Shown: positions 33,235-42,234 of the stretch, piece after piece
Position numbering within the stretch: position 1 is the first letter of the stretch
Layout: each line of letters begins with the position of its first letter
NCBI RefSeq assembly: GCF_019132875.1
Contig: NZ_JAHSPF010000002.1
Span: 248,001 to 312,000 of the forward strand
DNA: 64,000 nucleotides
Direction of reading: 5' to 3'
Source of the DNA: Erwinia phyllosphaerae
GTDB taxonomy: Bacteria > Pseudomonadota > Gammaproteobacteria > Enterobacterales > Enterobacteriaceae
Notes under the pieces: model-generated
Told to the model about the DNA's origin: nothing
Database searches by the model: none
The model's input: only the letters and a program-made list of their open reading frames with translations
Made by a program: the position numbers and the translations under genes

Positions 33235-33527
33235 ACATTTTTAAGCGAGCCTGGTTATGGCTCACGACTAAAAAGGAAAATCCTGTGACCGACACTACCG
33301 CAACCACAACCACCGCAGATACCAGCACCGCAACCACTACCACGGTAGCAGCTCCGGTTGAAGTGACTACGCCAGCGGCAACGACCACCACGACCACTAC
33401 CGTTTCGACTAACGAAAGCCTGCTGGCAGAGTTGAAAGGTCTGCTGGTTAAGCTGGGCCATGACGTTGAGGCGGAATGGGACGCTGTTGTCTCACTGGCA
33501 AAAACCCGCATTTCTAAAACTCAGTAA
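33231..33527 (+). CDS. Thr-rich phage protein (98 aa)
   Basis: A basic amphipathic N terminus (MNIFKRAWLWLTTKKEN), then a low-complexity run of Thr with Ala and Val (about 18-60), then an amphipathic helix (LLAELKGLLVKLGHDVEAEW). 4-bp overlap with Rz1. The Thr tract recalls the linker in the scaffold protein at 39991. Function unknown. Confidence 0.6.
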   Translation: MNIFKRAWLWLTTKKENPVTDTTATTTTADTSTATTTTVAAPVEVTTPAATTTTTTTVSTNESLLAELKGLLVKLGHDVEAEWDAVVSLAKTRISKTQ

Positions 33528-33536
33528 GGGAACACC

Positions 33537-33776
33537 ATGACCGTAGAAGTAACCGCAGATGAACTGAAGACCGTTCTTCAGGATTCCGAAGTGCAGGCGC
33601 TGATCGTCAGCAAGCTGGCCGAAAAGAAAACTGAAGGGCTGGCCGATGCTTTAACGGCACAGTACAAAAGCCTCGGTATCATCGCTGACAGCACTGAGCC
33701 AACCAGCACCGGTGACGCAGCCGCAGACCAAAGCGCAACGGACGGCACGACCGCAAGCGCTGAAGCAGCAGCTTAA
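33537..33776 (+). CDS. Hypothetical phage protein (79 aa)
   Basis: Acidic helical N-terminal half (TADELKTVLQDSEVQALIVSKL) and a Ser/Thr/Ala-rich tail. AAGGGAA before the ATG. Function unknown. Confidence 0.55.
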   Translation: MTVEVTADELKTVLQDSEVQALIVSKLAEKKTEGLADALTAQYKSLGIIADSTEPTSTGDAAADQSATDGTTASAEAAA

Positions 33777-33863
33777 CGGCGATTAGCATTACAAGAGCCA
33801 TTCACGAGTGGCTCTGATAATGCCATTATCACCGCACAGTAAAAAATTGGTAGCGAGGCTTTG

Positions 33864-34085
33864 ATGGTAGAAAAATTGTACAACCTAGCGCCGAAAGAAA
33901 AGGGCTGGATGATCGCTGATGAGGGCGGGTGGCTTCCTGGTGTATATGAGTCAGAAGAAGCTGCGCGCCAGGCTTTCACAATAAAATCAAAAGAAAACTG
34001 GGGAATCCTTCAGCGCTTGCAGGATGAGTCTGATGGGACTATAAGCCTTCAGCAACTGAATGAGGCGATTGCAGGGGGAATATGA
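33864..34085 (+). CDS. Hypothetical phage protein (73 aa)
   Basis: The ATG at 33864 is preferred to the TTG three bases earlier; GCGAGG lies upstream. Contains GWMIADEGGWLPGVYESEEAARQAF, the pattern of a small single-domain phage protein. ATGA overlap with the next gene. Confidence 0.55.
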   Translation: MVEKLYNLAPKEKGWMIADEGGWLPGVYESEEAARQAFTIKSKENWGILQRLQDESDGTISLQQLNEAIAGGI

Positions 34086-34984
34086 TTAACCTTCATCACA
34101 GCCCTGTAATCGGTGGCGCAACGGCAAGAGGCCTGTGGGTTCCTGGTGCATTGTCGCTTGGTAATCTGCGCGGCACAGCAAACATCATCAACCTGCTCGC
34201 GCAAACGCTCGATAGCAGGGTGACGTATACCGGCCCTTCACACTCTTACATCTCCAGCGATGGCTCGTTAAAGCAGTCCACAGCTAACGTGTGGCCGCTC
34301 GAATACAAAAGCGGCGTGCCGGTCGGTCGTCACGATCCGGAATCAGCAGCAACAAACTATGTGCCTGGCGTCGAGTATGGAAACGTGGGGCCGACTGGCT
34401 CAACGGCGTACGACTGGAACTACGGAAGCTCAGTTCCGACAGTGATGCAATCGGATATGGGGATCGCCTCGGCGGTGTCCAGCACGGCAAGCTCTCTCAC
34501 CGCCGTGTATTCGGAAGGAACGAGCGCGTTTATCGCAGCAGCCACCGATGGTGGATCGCCTGCAGCATGGACGCTGATTAAAAGACAATTCACTAACTCA
34601 GCATCAGCACTGCTCCGCTGGTACGTTGCGCGGGCAAGCTCCTCTGATTACCTTCTGGCGCGCTGCTCTGGTGTGCCGGCGGGAAGCTTCACAGCCTCTG
34701 TGTATCGCAAGGTTACGTCGGATGGCCTGCTATCTGCTGGAGCGCAGCTTGAATCAGGCAGCATTGTTTCATCCCCTATGATTTCACCAACCGGCCAGCA
34801 GCTCACCAGGGCAGCCTCTACGGTGGTTATCAGTAAGTACGGTAGCGCCAGCTCAGTGGTTATTTACTACAGCAACGGCGATACGCAAACGCTAAGTTTT
34901 GGCAGCGCCAGCACAGTGACTGTTCCTGTTTCTGCACTTGACTGGGGAACTCGCTACATGACCCACATCGAATATAAGGCATAA
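34082..34984 (+). CDS. Putative phage structural protein (300 aa)
   Basis: Ser/Thr/Gly-rich, beta-strand-rich product (VPVGRHDPESAATNYVPG near residue 78; repeated SxxS strands later), of a type seen in phage surface or decoration proteins. It lies before the terminase genes with two other small beta-rich proteins. No exact family recognised. Confidence 0.5.
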   Translation: MINLHHSPVIGGATARGLWVPGALSLGNLRGTANIINLLAQTLDSRVTYTGPSHSYISSDGSLKQSTANVWPLEYKSGVPVGRHDPESAATNYVPGVEYGNVGPTGSTAYDWNYGSSVPTVMQSDMGIASAVSSTASSLTAVYSEGTSAFIAAATDGGSPAAWTLIKRQFTNSASALLRWYVARASSSDYLLARCSGVPAGSFTASVYRKVTSDGLLSAGAQLESGSIVSSPMISPTGQQLTRAASTVVISKYGSASSVVIYYSNGDTQTLSFGSASTVTVPVSALDWGTRYMTHIEYKA

Positions 34985-34990
34985 ATAAAA

Positions 34991-35218
34991 ATGTCGGACA
35001 AAATCACGCTGACCTCCACGCCGGTGCAGTTGACCGACGGCACAAACTACGCTCACGTCACTGTCGAATCTGGCTATGTCGGCTACGCAGATAGCCAGAC
35101 CTCTACCGTATGGCACCAGACTGACAGCGTGCTCAACGTAGGGCCGCCATTCAAGCTGTGGTTAATGGCAACCCTTGGATCTACGGCCGTCATTAAAGTT
35201 TCCAAAGCGACCAGTTAA
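34991..35218 (+). CDS. Hypothetical phage protein (75 aa)
   Basis: Beta-rich (ITLTSTPVQLTDGTNYAHVTVESGYVGYAD, in two pieces), common among small virion-associated proteins. Function unknown. Confidence 0.5.
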   Translation: MSDKITLTSTPVQLTDGTNYAHVTVESGYVGYADSQTSTVWHQTDSVLNVGPPFKLWLMATLGSTAVIKVSKATS

Positions 35219-35261
35219 CGCTTTGCCAGGGAGAATCCTTTTTTAAAACGGAGGCTCACCA

Positions 35262-35696
35262 ATGGCTATTACTGCCTGTCAGATATTACACGCCAACGAT
35301 TATGGCGGAATGAACCAACAGCTCACCTCAGCAATGAGTGACGGCTGGAAACCTATGGGTTATCTGCGCATCACCAACGGCAGCCCGCAGGATTTCTACC
35401 AGATGATGTATCAGGGCAACGATACGGACGTCGACAGCTACCAGGCGATAATTGCCAATGCGCAAACCATCCCGGTGAAAAACAGCTCTGGCACCGTATC
35501 AGCGACAGGCACAGCAGCCATCGCACAAAGCGTGCTGAATTCTGTCTCTCTACCGGCAACAACAGCCATCGTTACGAACACACAGGCATTATCTATCCCG
35601 GTAACTGCCGGAATTCTCGTTGCGATCGGCACAGCAACCCGCACGTTAACTCTTACCGTATCCGGTGGCGTCGTTACTGCTGCCGCAATCTCTTAA
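35262..35696 (+). CDS. Hypothetical phage protein (144 aa)
   Basis: Two parts: an N-terminal alpha/beta domain (ITACQILHANDYGGMNQQ..GWKPMGYLRI) and a Val/Thr/Ala-rich beta region from about residue 70. The first part resembles a small domain frequently fused to phage structural proteins. Function unknown. Confidence 0.5.
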   Translation: MAITACQILHANDYGGMNQQLTSAMSDGWKPMGYLRITNGSPQDFYQMMYQGNDTDVDSYQAIIANAQTIPVKNSSGTVSATGTAAIAQSVLNSVSLPATTAIVTNTQALSIPVTAGILVAIGTATRTLTLTVSGGVVTAAAIS

Positions 35697-35705
35697 GGAG
35701 CAAAC

Positions 35706-35888
35706 ATGGCTACCGCAGCTGAAAAGAAAGAGCAACAGGCAAAGATTCAGGAAGCACTGCACGAAGCGGCAGTATCACTGGCAAAGACACCCGGCATTCA
35801 TACTGACGAGTTGAGCGCACGCGTACAGCGCCTGAAGGAAACGCTGGAAGGCGTCGTTTACCCTGATGCTACTTCAGACGACAAGTAA
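35706..35888 (+). CDS. Small helical phage protein (60 aa)
   Basis: AAGGAG before the ATG; charged helices throughout. A hairpin (AAAGGCA / TGCCTTT, 35905-35927) follows the gene. Function unknown. Confidence 0.5.
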   Translation: MATAAEKKEQQAKIQEALHEAAVSLAKTPGIHTDELSARVQRLKETLEGVVYPDATSDDK

Positions 35889-36010
35889 TTTATAAAGCTC
35901 TGCAAAAGGCATTCACTGAGTGCCTTTGACAGAACATTCACACTGAATCATCGGTTGCCGGTAACGGCATTGCCGAGGGTTATATCTATCCAACCAGCAG
36001 GAAACTCCAA

Positions 36011-36451
36011 ATGGCAAGACCAACCAAGTACGAAGAGGCGTATGCCGAGCAGGCTCGCAAACTGTGCTTGCTCGGTCATACCGATGAGGAGCTGGCTGAA
36101 TTCTTCGAGGTGGCTGTGTCAACCATCTATGAGTGGAAGAAGAATCAACCTGAATTTTCAGAGGCCATAAAAAAGGGCAAGGAGTTTGCTGACGCAGATG
36201 TGGTTAACAACCTCTTCAACCGCGCTATGGGTTACACAACCACAGAGAAGCGAGAAGAAACCACTGCTGATGGCTTCAAAGAGGTGAAGGCTGAGAAGCA
36301 TATTCCTGGCGACACTACCGCAATGATCTTCTGGCTCAAGAACCGGCAGCGCACCAAATGGCGCGATAAGCAGGAAGTAGAGCAATCCGGCGAAATGGGC
36401 CTGACAGTCAACATTAAGAGGTTCACGCCAGATGGAGATAAATCTACCTAA
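36011..36451 (+). CDS. Terminase small subunit
   Basis: 146 residues. N-terminal helix-turn-helix (ELAEFFEVAVSTIYEWKKNQPEF) and the FNRAMGYTTTEKREE..IPGDTTAMIFWLKNR pattern are typical of small terminases that recognise phage DNA for packaging. Overlaps the large subunit by 20 bp. Confidence 0.9.
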   Translation: MARPTKYEEAYAEQARKLCLLGHTDEELAEFFEVAVSTIYEWKKNQPEFSEAIKKGKEFADADVVNNLFNRAMGYTTTEKREETTADGFKEVKAEKHIPGDTTAMIFWLKNRQRTKWRDKQEVEQSGEMGLTVNIKRFTPDGDKST

Positions 36452-37757
36452 CAACTGGTCGCCTCGTCATTACCAGATACCGCTATGGGGCGCTCTCGAA
36501 TCAGGAATCAAGCGTGCCGTAGTCTGCTGGCCGCGTCGTGCTGGTAAAGATGACCTTTGCCTTCACTGGTCAGCCATTCAATGCATGACCAAAGTCGGCA
36601 ACTATATTCACTGCCTGCCACAAGCCAACCAGGCGCGCCGTGCAATATGGGATGCAGTAAACCCACACACTGGCCGCCGCCGTATCGACGAAGCATTCCC
36701 TGAAGATATCCGCGCATCTATCCGCACTGACGAGATGAAGATTACTTTCATCAACGGTTCAACGTGGCAGGTGGTTGGCTCTGACAACTATTCAGCGCTG
36801 ATTGGCTCCGCTTACCTCGGCGTTGTCTTCTCGGAATACGCCCTGAGCAACCCAAATGCTTACGCATTCCTTCGTCCGATACTGGCGGAAAACGGCGGTT
36901 GGGCTTTATTCATCTCTACACCGCGTGGCCGCAACCACTTTCACAAGTTGTTCCTCGGCGCAGAGAAAAGCGATGGCTGGTTTGCTGAGCATCTCTCCGC
37001 TGAGACTACCGGCCACATCAAGCCTGAAGTGCTGGCAAACGAGCTAGCCGAGATGATTGATGAACGCGGTGAGGAAGAAGGGAAGGCACTTTATGAGCAG
37101 GAGTATCTCTGTTCATGGGACGCTGCCATTCCTGGCGCTTACTACTCGCGCATGCTGGCTGACGCCACCAAAGACGGCAGAGTTACCAGTGTGCCATACG
37201 ACCCATCATTCCCTGTGTACACCGCCTGGGATTTGGGTATCGGCGATTCAACGGCCATCTGGTTCGCTCAGCTTATCGGTAAAGAGATGCGCATCATCGA
37301 CTTCTACGAAGCGTCGGGCGTTGGTCTCGATCACTACGCGAAAGTCATCAAGGACAAGCCTTACAGCTACGAGCGTCACATCCTGCCGCACGATGTCATG
37401 GCTTCCGAGCTTGGCACCGGCACGACACGATTCGAGACGTTACGCAAGCTTGGGGTGAAGGTTGAGGCACTGCCAGCCAGCCGCGTCGATGACGGCATTA
37501 ACGCCGTGCGCATGATGCTACCGCGCTGCTGGTTCGACAAGGCTAAGTGCGAGAAAGGCCTGAATGCTCTGGCTCAGTATCAGCGTGAGTGGGACGACAA
37601 AGCGAAGTCCTACAAGCCGCGACCGTTGCATGACTGGACGTCTCACGCCGCTGACGCCTTCCGCTACCTTGCTGTTGGCACCGACAAATACCGCCCTGAG
37701 CGCCGCGCATCAAACCGGCCGCGCATGGCAAACACTGAATACAACCTCTTCGGGTGA
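36432..37757 (+). CDS. Terminase large subunit
   Basis: 441 residues. Packaging ATPase and nuclease: Walker A CWPRRAGKDDLC, Walker B region GVVFSEYA, and the RNase-H-like nuclease with Asp in AWDLGIGDSTA and the C-terminal HAADAFRY. Start at 36432 inside the small-subunit gene. Confidence 0.95.
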   Translation: MEINLPNNWSPRHYQIPLWGALESGIKRAVVCWPRRAGKDDLCLHWSAIQCMTKVGNYIHCLPQANQARRAIWDAVNPHTGRRRIDEAFPEDIRASIRTDEMKITFINGSTWQVVGSDNYSALIGSAYLGVVFSEYALSNPNAYAFLRPILAENGGWALFISTPRGRNHFHKLFLGAEKSDGWFAEHLSAETTGHIKPEVLANELAEMIDERGEEEGKALYEQEYLCSWDAAIPGAYYSRMLADATKDGRVTSVPYDPSFPVYTAWDLGIGDSTAIWFAQLIGKEMRIIDFYEASGVGLDHYAKVIKDKPYSYERHILPHDVMASELGTGTTRFETLRKLGVKVEALPASRVDDGINAVRMMLPRCWFDKAKCEKGLNALAQYQREWDDKAKSYKPRPLHDWTSHAADAFRYLAVGTDKYRPERRASNRPRMANTEYNLFG

Positions 37758-37760
37758 ATT

Positions 37761-38012
37761 ATGGGTGAAGCAGTTAAAGCAATCGGCTCCGTAATTGGCG
37801 GGGTCACGTCGGCTATTGGGCTGGGTAGCACTGGCTCAACCACTATCAAAACGGCTGACCCGGTGAATACGGACGACGCGCTGAATCAGGCTGACGACCT
37901 CCTGCGCCGACGCCAGCGCAAAGGCGTTAACGCCAACCTGTTAACTGGTGCCGGTGGCGACAGTTCGATATCAGACAACTCGTCAGGACAGAAAACTCTT
38001 TTAGGTGGGTAA
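37761..38012 (+). CDS. Small phage protein before the portal gene (83 aa)
   Basis: Gly/Ser-rich hydrophobic N-terminal half (VIGGVTSAIGLGSTGSTT) and a basic patch LLRRRQRKG. Proteins of this kind occur between terminase and portal in podoviruses; role unknown. Confidence 0.55.
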   Translation: MGEAVKAIGSVIGGVTSAIGLGSTGSTTIKTADPVNTDDALNQADDLLRRRQRKGVNANLLTGAGGDSSISDNSSGQKTLLGG

Positions 38013-38013
38013 G

Positions 38014-39666
38014 ATGGATAAGAGCCAGGAAGAACTCATTAACCAGGTGATGCGCGACCAGCACACGATGGAGACATCGCGCAAAACGTGGGAGGAGCAC
38101 TGGGAGGAGGTGGCCGAGCGCTGCCTACCGCGTGCCTCTGGCTTCAGGAAGAAAAAGCAGGATGGAGCTAAACGCGCAGAGAAAGCCATCGACTCAACGC
38201 CTATTCTCGCACTGGAACGCTTTGCTGCTGCTGTAGAGTCGGTCGTAACGCCTCGCACGCAGACGTGGCACGGGCTACAGAACGAGCGCTTTGCTGAAGA
38301 TAACGAGGTGCAGGAGTATTTCGAAGAATGCACCCGCATCCTGTTTCGTGTTCGCTACGCACCTGCGGCCAACTTCGCCAACCAGATGAGTGAGAACTAC
38401 GTATCTCAGGGCGCGTTTGGCAATGGCTGCATCTTCGTTGACGAGCTTCCCGGCAAAGGCACGCGCTATATCTGCTACCCACTTCAGGAAATCTACTTCG
38501 AAGAAAACTATCAGGGCATCGTCGACCTCGTCCATCGCAGGTTCACGCTGACCGCCAGACAGGCTGTGCAGCAGTTTGGCAAGGATGCTCTCCCGGACAA
38601 CATTCAGCGTGCTGCTGAGAATGCCCCGATGGAGCGTTACGACTTCCTCCACCGCGTCGGGCCTAACGATAACGTGCGCTATGTCAACGGCGAGCCAGCG
38701 CCTGGCCCTGACGGCATGCCATGGACGTCGCTCTATATCAGCATCTCCGGCAAGAAGATTGTGCGACAGGGTGGCTACCACACGATGCCGTACTGCATTG
38801 GCCGCTACTACAAATCACCTGGTGAAACCTACGGTCGCGGGCCGGGCATGACAGCGCTTCCTGATATCAAAGTGTTAAACGAGATGAACAAGGAAACGTT
38901 AATTGGCGCTCAGCTTGCCAACCGGCCGCCAGTTCTGGTAGCGGATGACGGCGCACTCGATGCGTTCTCTCTGGTGCCTGGCAGCATTAACTCTGGCGCA
39001 GTGAGTGCTCAGGGTAGTCCGCTGGCCATCCCGTTTAACACCGGTGCTCAGCCTCAGCTCGGCATGGAGATGATGGAGCAGAAGCGCCAGCTGATTAACG
39101 ACGTGTTCCTGGTGACGCTGTTTCAGATTCTGGTTCAGAACTCAGAAATGACCGCCACCGAGGCAATGCTGCGTGCGCAGGAGAAAGGGCAGCTACTGGC
39201 CCCGACGATGGGACGAATTATGTCAGAGCAGCTCGGGCCAATGATTGAGCGTGAAGTTGATATCTGTGCGCGTATGGGGCTGTTTCCTCAGCCACCGCAG
39301 CAGCTGATTGACGCTGGCGCAGAATTCGACATCGAATACAAGTCACCGCTTATTCGCATGCAGCGTGCTGACGAAGGCACTGGTATCGCTCAGACATTGC
39401 AGGTTGCCGCATCGATAGCGCAATCCAAACCCGACATCATGGGCCTGTTCAAGATGGGCGACATCCTGCGCGACTTTGCCGATATCAACGGCATGCCTCG
39501 CTCGCTCATTATGGACAAGGAAGAGGAAGAGCAGATGCAGGCGCAGCAGATTCAGCAGCAGCAGCTGCAAAACGTACTGCAATCAGCCCAGCCACTTGCG
39601 CAGGCAGCAGACAGTCTGGCCTCAGCCCAGCAGAAATTTAACTCACCGCTACCCGCACCTCAGTAA
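38014..39666 (+). CDS. Portal (head-tail connector) protein, podovirus type
   Basis: 550 residues of the T7 gp8-like connector family: WEEHWEEVAERCLPRASGF at the start, ALERFAAAVESVVTPRTQTW, YKSPGETYGRGPGMTALPDIKVLNEM and TATEAMLRAQEKGQLLAP. It forms the dodecameric vertex ring. The ATG at 38014 with AGGTGGG upstream is preferred to a GTG at 38005. The Gln-rich C terminus (about 505-535) is low complexity. Confidence 0.93.
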   Translation: MDKSQEELINQVMRDQHTMETSRKTWEEHWEEVAERCLPRASGFRKKKQDGAKRAEKAIDSTPILALERFAAAVESVVTPRTQTWHGLQNERFAEDNEVQEYFEECTRILFRVRYAPAANFANQMSENYVSQGAFGNGCIFVDELPGKGTRYICYPLQEIYFEENYQGIVDLVHRRFTLTARQAVQQFGKDALPDNIQRAAENAPMERYDFLHRVGPNDNVRYVNGEPAPGPDGMPWTSLYISISGKKIVRQGGYHTMPYCIGRYYKSPGETYGRGPGMTALPDIKVLNEMNKETLIGAQLANRPPVLVADDGALDAFSLVPGSINSGAVSAQGSPLAIPFNTGAQPQLGMEMMEQKRQLINDVFLVTLFQILVQNSEMTATEAMLRAQEKGQLLAPTMGRIMSEQLGPMIEREVDICARMGLFPQPPQQLIDAGAEFDIEYKSPLIRMQRADEGTGIAQTLQVAASIAQSKPDIMGLFKMGDILRDFADINGMPRSLIMDKEEEEQMQAQQIQQQQLQNVLQSAQPLAQAADSLASAQQKFNSPLPAPQ

Positions 39667-39671
39667 AAATT

Positions 39672-39998
39672 ATGAATAGAAAGGAATTAATCACCGAGCG
39701 ATATCAAAAGGCTCGGGAATTAGCCCTGTCCAGGGCTTACCGGGATGTCTTCGGGCAGCACCGCGGACGAACCATGAGCCAGCAGATGGTTGTAGCCGAC
39801 CTAATGGATTTCGCCAAACTCCTGAAAAGCTCCGTAGCTATCTCAAAAATCAGCGGGACAGTGGATACGCACGCAACAATGCTGGCTGAGGGTCGCCGGG
39901 AAATAGCTCACAGGATTATTAACTTCACTACTCTGGACGAGGCTCAGATTATTGAGGCAATCCGGATTCTCAACGAGGCACTGAACGAGAATGTTTAA
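39672..39998 (+). CDS. Hypothetical virion-region protein (108 aa)
   Basis: Helical; TERYQKARELALSRAYRDVFGQHRGRTM..DLMDFAKLL is slightly like the small Bbp19-type proteins of BPP-1-like phages, a weak assignment. Lies between portal and scaffold genes. Confidence 0.5.
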   Translation: MNRKELITERYQKARELALSRAYRDVFGQHRGRTMSQQMVVADLMDFAKLLKSSVAISKISGTVDTHATMLAEGRREIAHRIINFTTLDEAQIIEAIRILNEALNENV

Positions 39999-40704
39999 GT
40001 TATCAGACTTCTTCAACGTCAAGCGTGACCTGGCTGGCGCGGAGTCCGCTCCGGCTGGTGGCGACACGACCACAGCGACAACCACAACCACAACTGAAGC
40101 GCCAGCACAAACCACCTCACTGCTCGGCGGTCAGCCGCCAGCTACGCAAGCACCACCAACAGAAGCAGCGCCAGAGCCATTCCTCGCGGCGCTACCAGAA
40201 GCTGGTGACAAGGAAGGTTGGGCGGCAGTTTACGCCAAGCTGGGTCGCCCTGAGAGCGCAGAGGGGTATGAGCTGCCAGTGCCTGAAGGTCAGGATGGAG
40301 AGTTTGCCAAGCAGACATCTGGCTGGATGCACGAGCTGGGCCTTAATAAACAGCAAGCTCAAGGGCTGGCTGAGAAGTGGAACGCACATCAGACGCAGCA
40401 GGCTGAAGCACAGCAGGCGGCAATGACGAAGCAGGCTGAAACAGACCTGACGTCTATCAAGCAGGAATGGGGCGCGCAGTTCGAAGAGAACAAAGCCGTA
40501 ATGGCAAAGGCCGTCAACACGTTCGCCCCGCCTGAATTCATTGAGATGCTGGATAAGTCCGGTCTCATAAATAGTCCCGTTATCGCAAAGATGTTCCTCA
40601 AGATCGGCGCGGCCATTAACGAAGACAAATCAGTAGCAACCAAAAGCTCCCCGCAAGGCGGTGAGATTTCCCTCGCTCAGCGCCTTTGGCCTGACATGCA
40701 ATAA
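39991..40704 (+). CDS. Putative scaffold protein
   Basis: 237 residues: a Thr/Pro/Ala-rich N-terminal linker, then a long helical acidic region (GWAAVYAKLGRPESAEGYELPVPEG; KWNAHQTQQAEAQQAAMTKQAE) typical of phage scaffold proteins. Position directly before the major capsid gene supports the role. Confidence 0.8.
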   Translation: MFKLSDFFNVKRDLAGAESAPAGGDTTTATTTTTTEAPAQTTSLLGGQPPATQAPPTEAAPEPFLAALPEAGDKEGWAAVYAKLGRPESAEGYELPVPEGQDGEFAKQTSGWMHELGLNKQQAQGLAEKWNAHQTQQAEAQQAAMTKQAETDLTSIKQEWGAQFEENKAVMAKAVNTFAPPEFIEMLDKSGLINSPVIAKMFLKIGAAINEDKSVATKSSPQGGEISLAQRLWPDMQ

Positions 40705-40721
40705 CAATTGGAGAATTATTA

Positions 40722-41717
40722 ATGGCTACACTATCCGGAAAGTACACTTTGCTCGACGTGGCAAAGACACTGGATCCGAATGGCAGTACTGCGGCAGTGG
40801 CGGAGCTTCTGAACCAGAACAACGAAATGCTGGAAGACATCCCGTGGTTTGAGGGTAACCTGCCTACCGGTCACCGCATCACAACGCGTACCGGCCTGCC
40901 TGACGTTGTGTTTCGTAAACTGAATGGCGGCGTACCTCCAAGTAAAGCCACCACTGCACAGATCGACGAAGCGTGCGCAATGCTGGAAGCGCGCTCTGAA
41001 ATCGACGTGAAGCTGGCGAACCTGAATGGTAACAAAGGCTCATTCCGCCTCCTGCAAGCCACTTCTTTCATCGAAGCAATGAACCAGCGCTTCCAGCAGA
41101 CCATGCTGTATGGCGACGTTAACTCAACGCCTGAAGCATTTACCGGCCTCGGCCCTCGCTTTGGTGCTATCGCCGCTGGCGGCGCAAACAAAGTCAACAT
41201 CATCGACGCAGGCGGCACAGGCTCTAACCTGACCTCTATCTGGCTGGTTGGCTGGGGTGCTAACACCGTTCACGGCATTTACCCTAAAGGTTCCACCGCT
41301 GGCCTGAGTCATCGTGACCTGGGCGAAGATGACGCATTTGATGCCAACGGTTACCGTTACCGCGCGCTGATGGACCTGTACGGTTGGGACTGTGGCCTGG
41401 CGCTGCACGACTGGCGTTACGTGGTTCGCATCGCAAACATCGACGTTTCCGCTCTGACCAAAAACGCAGCCAGCGGCGCTGACATCATCGACCTGATGAC
41501 TCAGGGTACTGAGATGATCCACAGCCTGACTGGCGTCAACCCAGCCTTCTACGTTAACCGTCGCGTCCGCAGCTTCCTGCGTCGCCAGACCGTCAACAAA
41601 GTGGCTTCCGGTACCCTGTCTTACGACGAGGTTGGCGGTAAGCCTGTTGTGCGCTTTGGCGAAGTGCCTGTGCGTCGTGTCGATGCGCTGGGCATCGCCG
41701 AAACCCGAATCGTTTAA
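40722..41717 (+). CDS. Major capsid protein, epsilon15/BPP-1 type
   Basis: 331 residues. The start MATLSGKYTLLDVAKTLDPN..EMLEDIPWFEGNLPTGH (in pieces) and the internal motifs FRLLQATSFIEAMNQRFQQTMLYGD and GLALHDWRYVVRIANID match the capsid family of BPP-1- and epsilon15-like podoviruses, which form HK97-fold T=7 heads. GGAG upstream of the ATG. Confidence 0.9.
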   Translation: MATLSGKYTLLDVAKTLDPNGSTAAVAELLNQNNEMLEDIPWFEGNLPTGHRITTRTGLPDVVFRKLNGGVPPSKATTAQIDEACAMLEARSEIDVKLANLNGNKGSFRLLQATSFIEAMNQRFQQTMLYGDVNSTPEAFTGLGPRFGAIAAGGANKVNIIDAGGTGSNLTSIWLVGWGANTVHGIYPKGSTAGLSHRDLGEDDAFDANGYRYRALMDLYGWDCGLALHDWRYVVRIANIDVSALTKNAASGADIIDLMTQGTEMIHSLTGVNPAFYVNRRVRSFLRRQTVNKVASGTLSYDEVGGKPVVRFGEVPVRRVDALGIAETRIV

Positions 41718-41728
41718 GGAGCCTGACA

Positions 41729-42184
41729 ATGTGGGTTGATAAACAACTTGAGTTCTCTGATAGCCAGGCAGTAACTGCCACAGCTATTTCTACAAACGTG
41801 GCCGACCTGAACCCGGCCTTTAACTACAACTCCGGCGTCGATATCGGTACGGGTGAAGACCTTTATCTGGTACTTCAGTGCGATACCACGGCAACAGCAG
41901 CAGGCGCGGCCACTGTCGTTGTAACGCTGGAGTCGTCCGCAGCCGCTGGACTGACCAGCTCAACCGTTCACTGGACAAGCGCAACGTGGCAGCTGGCCGA
42001 TATGACAGGCGGCAAAACGCTGTCAGCTGTGAAGCTGCCTTCTGGCGTTAACGCTGCATACCTGCGTTACCTCGGTGTGCGTTACACCGTGTCTACTGGC
42101 CCGCTGACCGCTGGTGCTTTCTCGGCGTTCATCACCAAAGACATTTCGGCATGGCGCGCCTATAACCGTAACTACACCGTTTAA
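41729..42184 (+). CDS. Capsid cement/decoration protein, Bbp16-like
   Basis: 151 residues, jelly-roll-like beta protein (MWVDKQLEFSDSQAVT at the start, YLVLQCDTTATAAG..VVVTLESS, YLGVRYTVS). It follows the capsid gene as in BPP-1/epsilon15, where this protein staples the shell. AAGGAG upstream. Confidence 0.8.
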   Translation: MWVDKQLEFSDSQAVTATAISTNVADLNPAFNYNSGVDIGTGEDLYLVLQCDTTATAAGAATVVVTLESSAAAGLTSSTVHWTSATWQLADMTGGKTLSAVKLPSGVNAAYLRYLGVRYTVSTGPLTAGAFSAFITKDISAWRAYNRNYTV

Positions 42185-42203
42185 GGCGTTGCGTTGAATC
42201 ACA

Positions 42204-42222
42204 GGGGCTTCGGCCCCTTTTT
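42204..42222 (+). terminator. Terminator after the capsid cement gene
   Basis: GGGGC-TTCG-GCCCC followed by five T. It probably lowers transcription of the tail genes relative to capsid. Confidence 0.8.
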
Positions 42223-42234
42223 GTTTGGTGAGAT

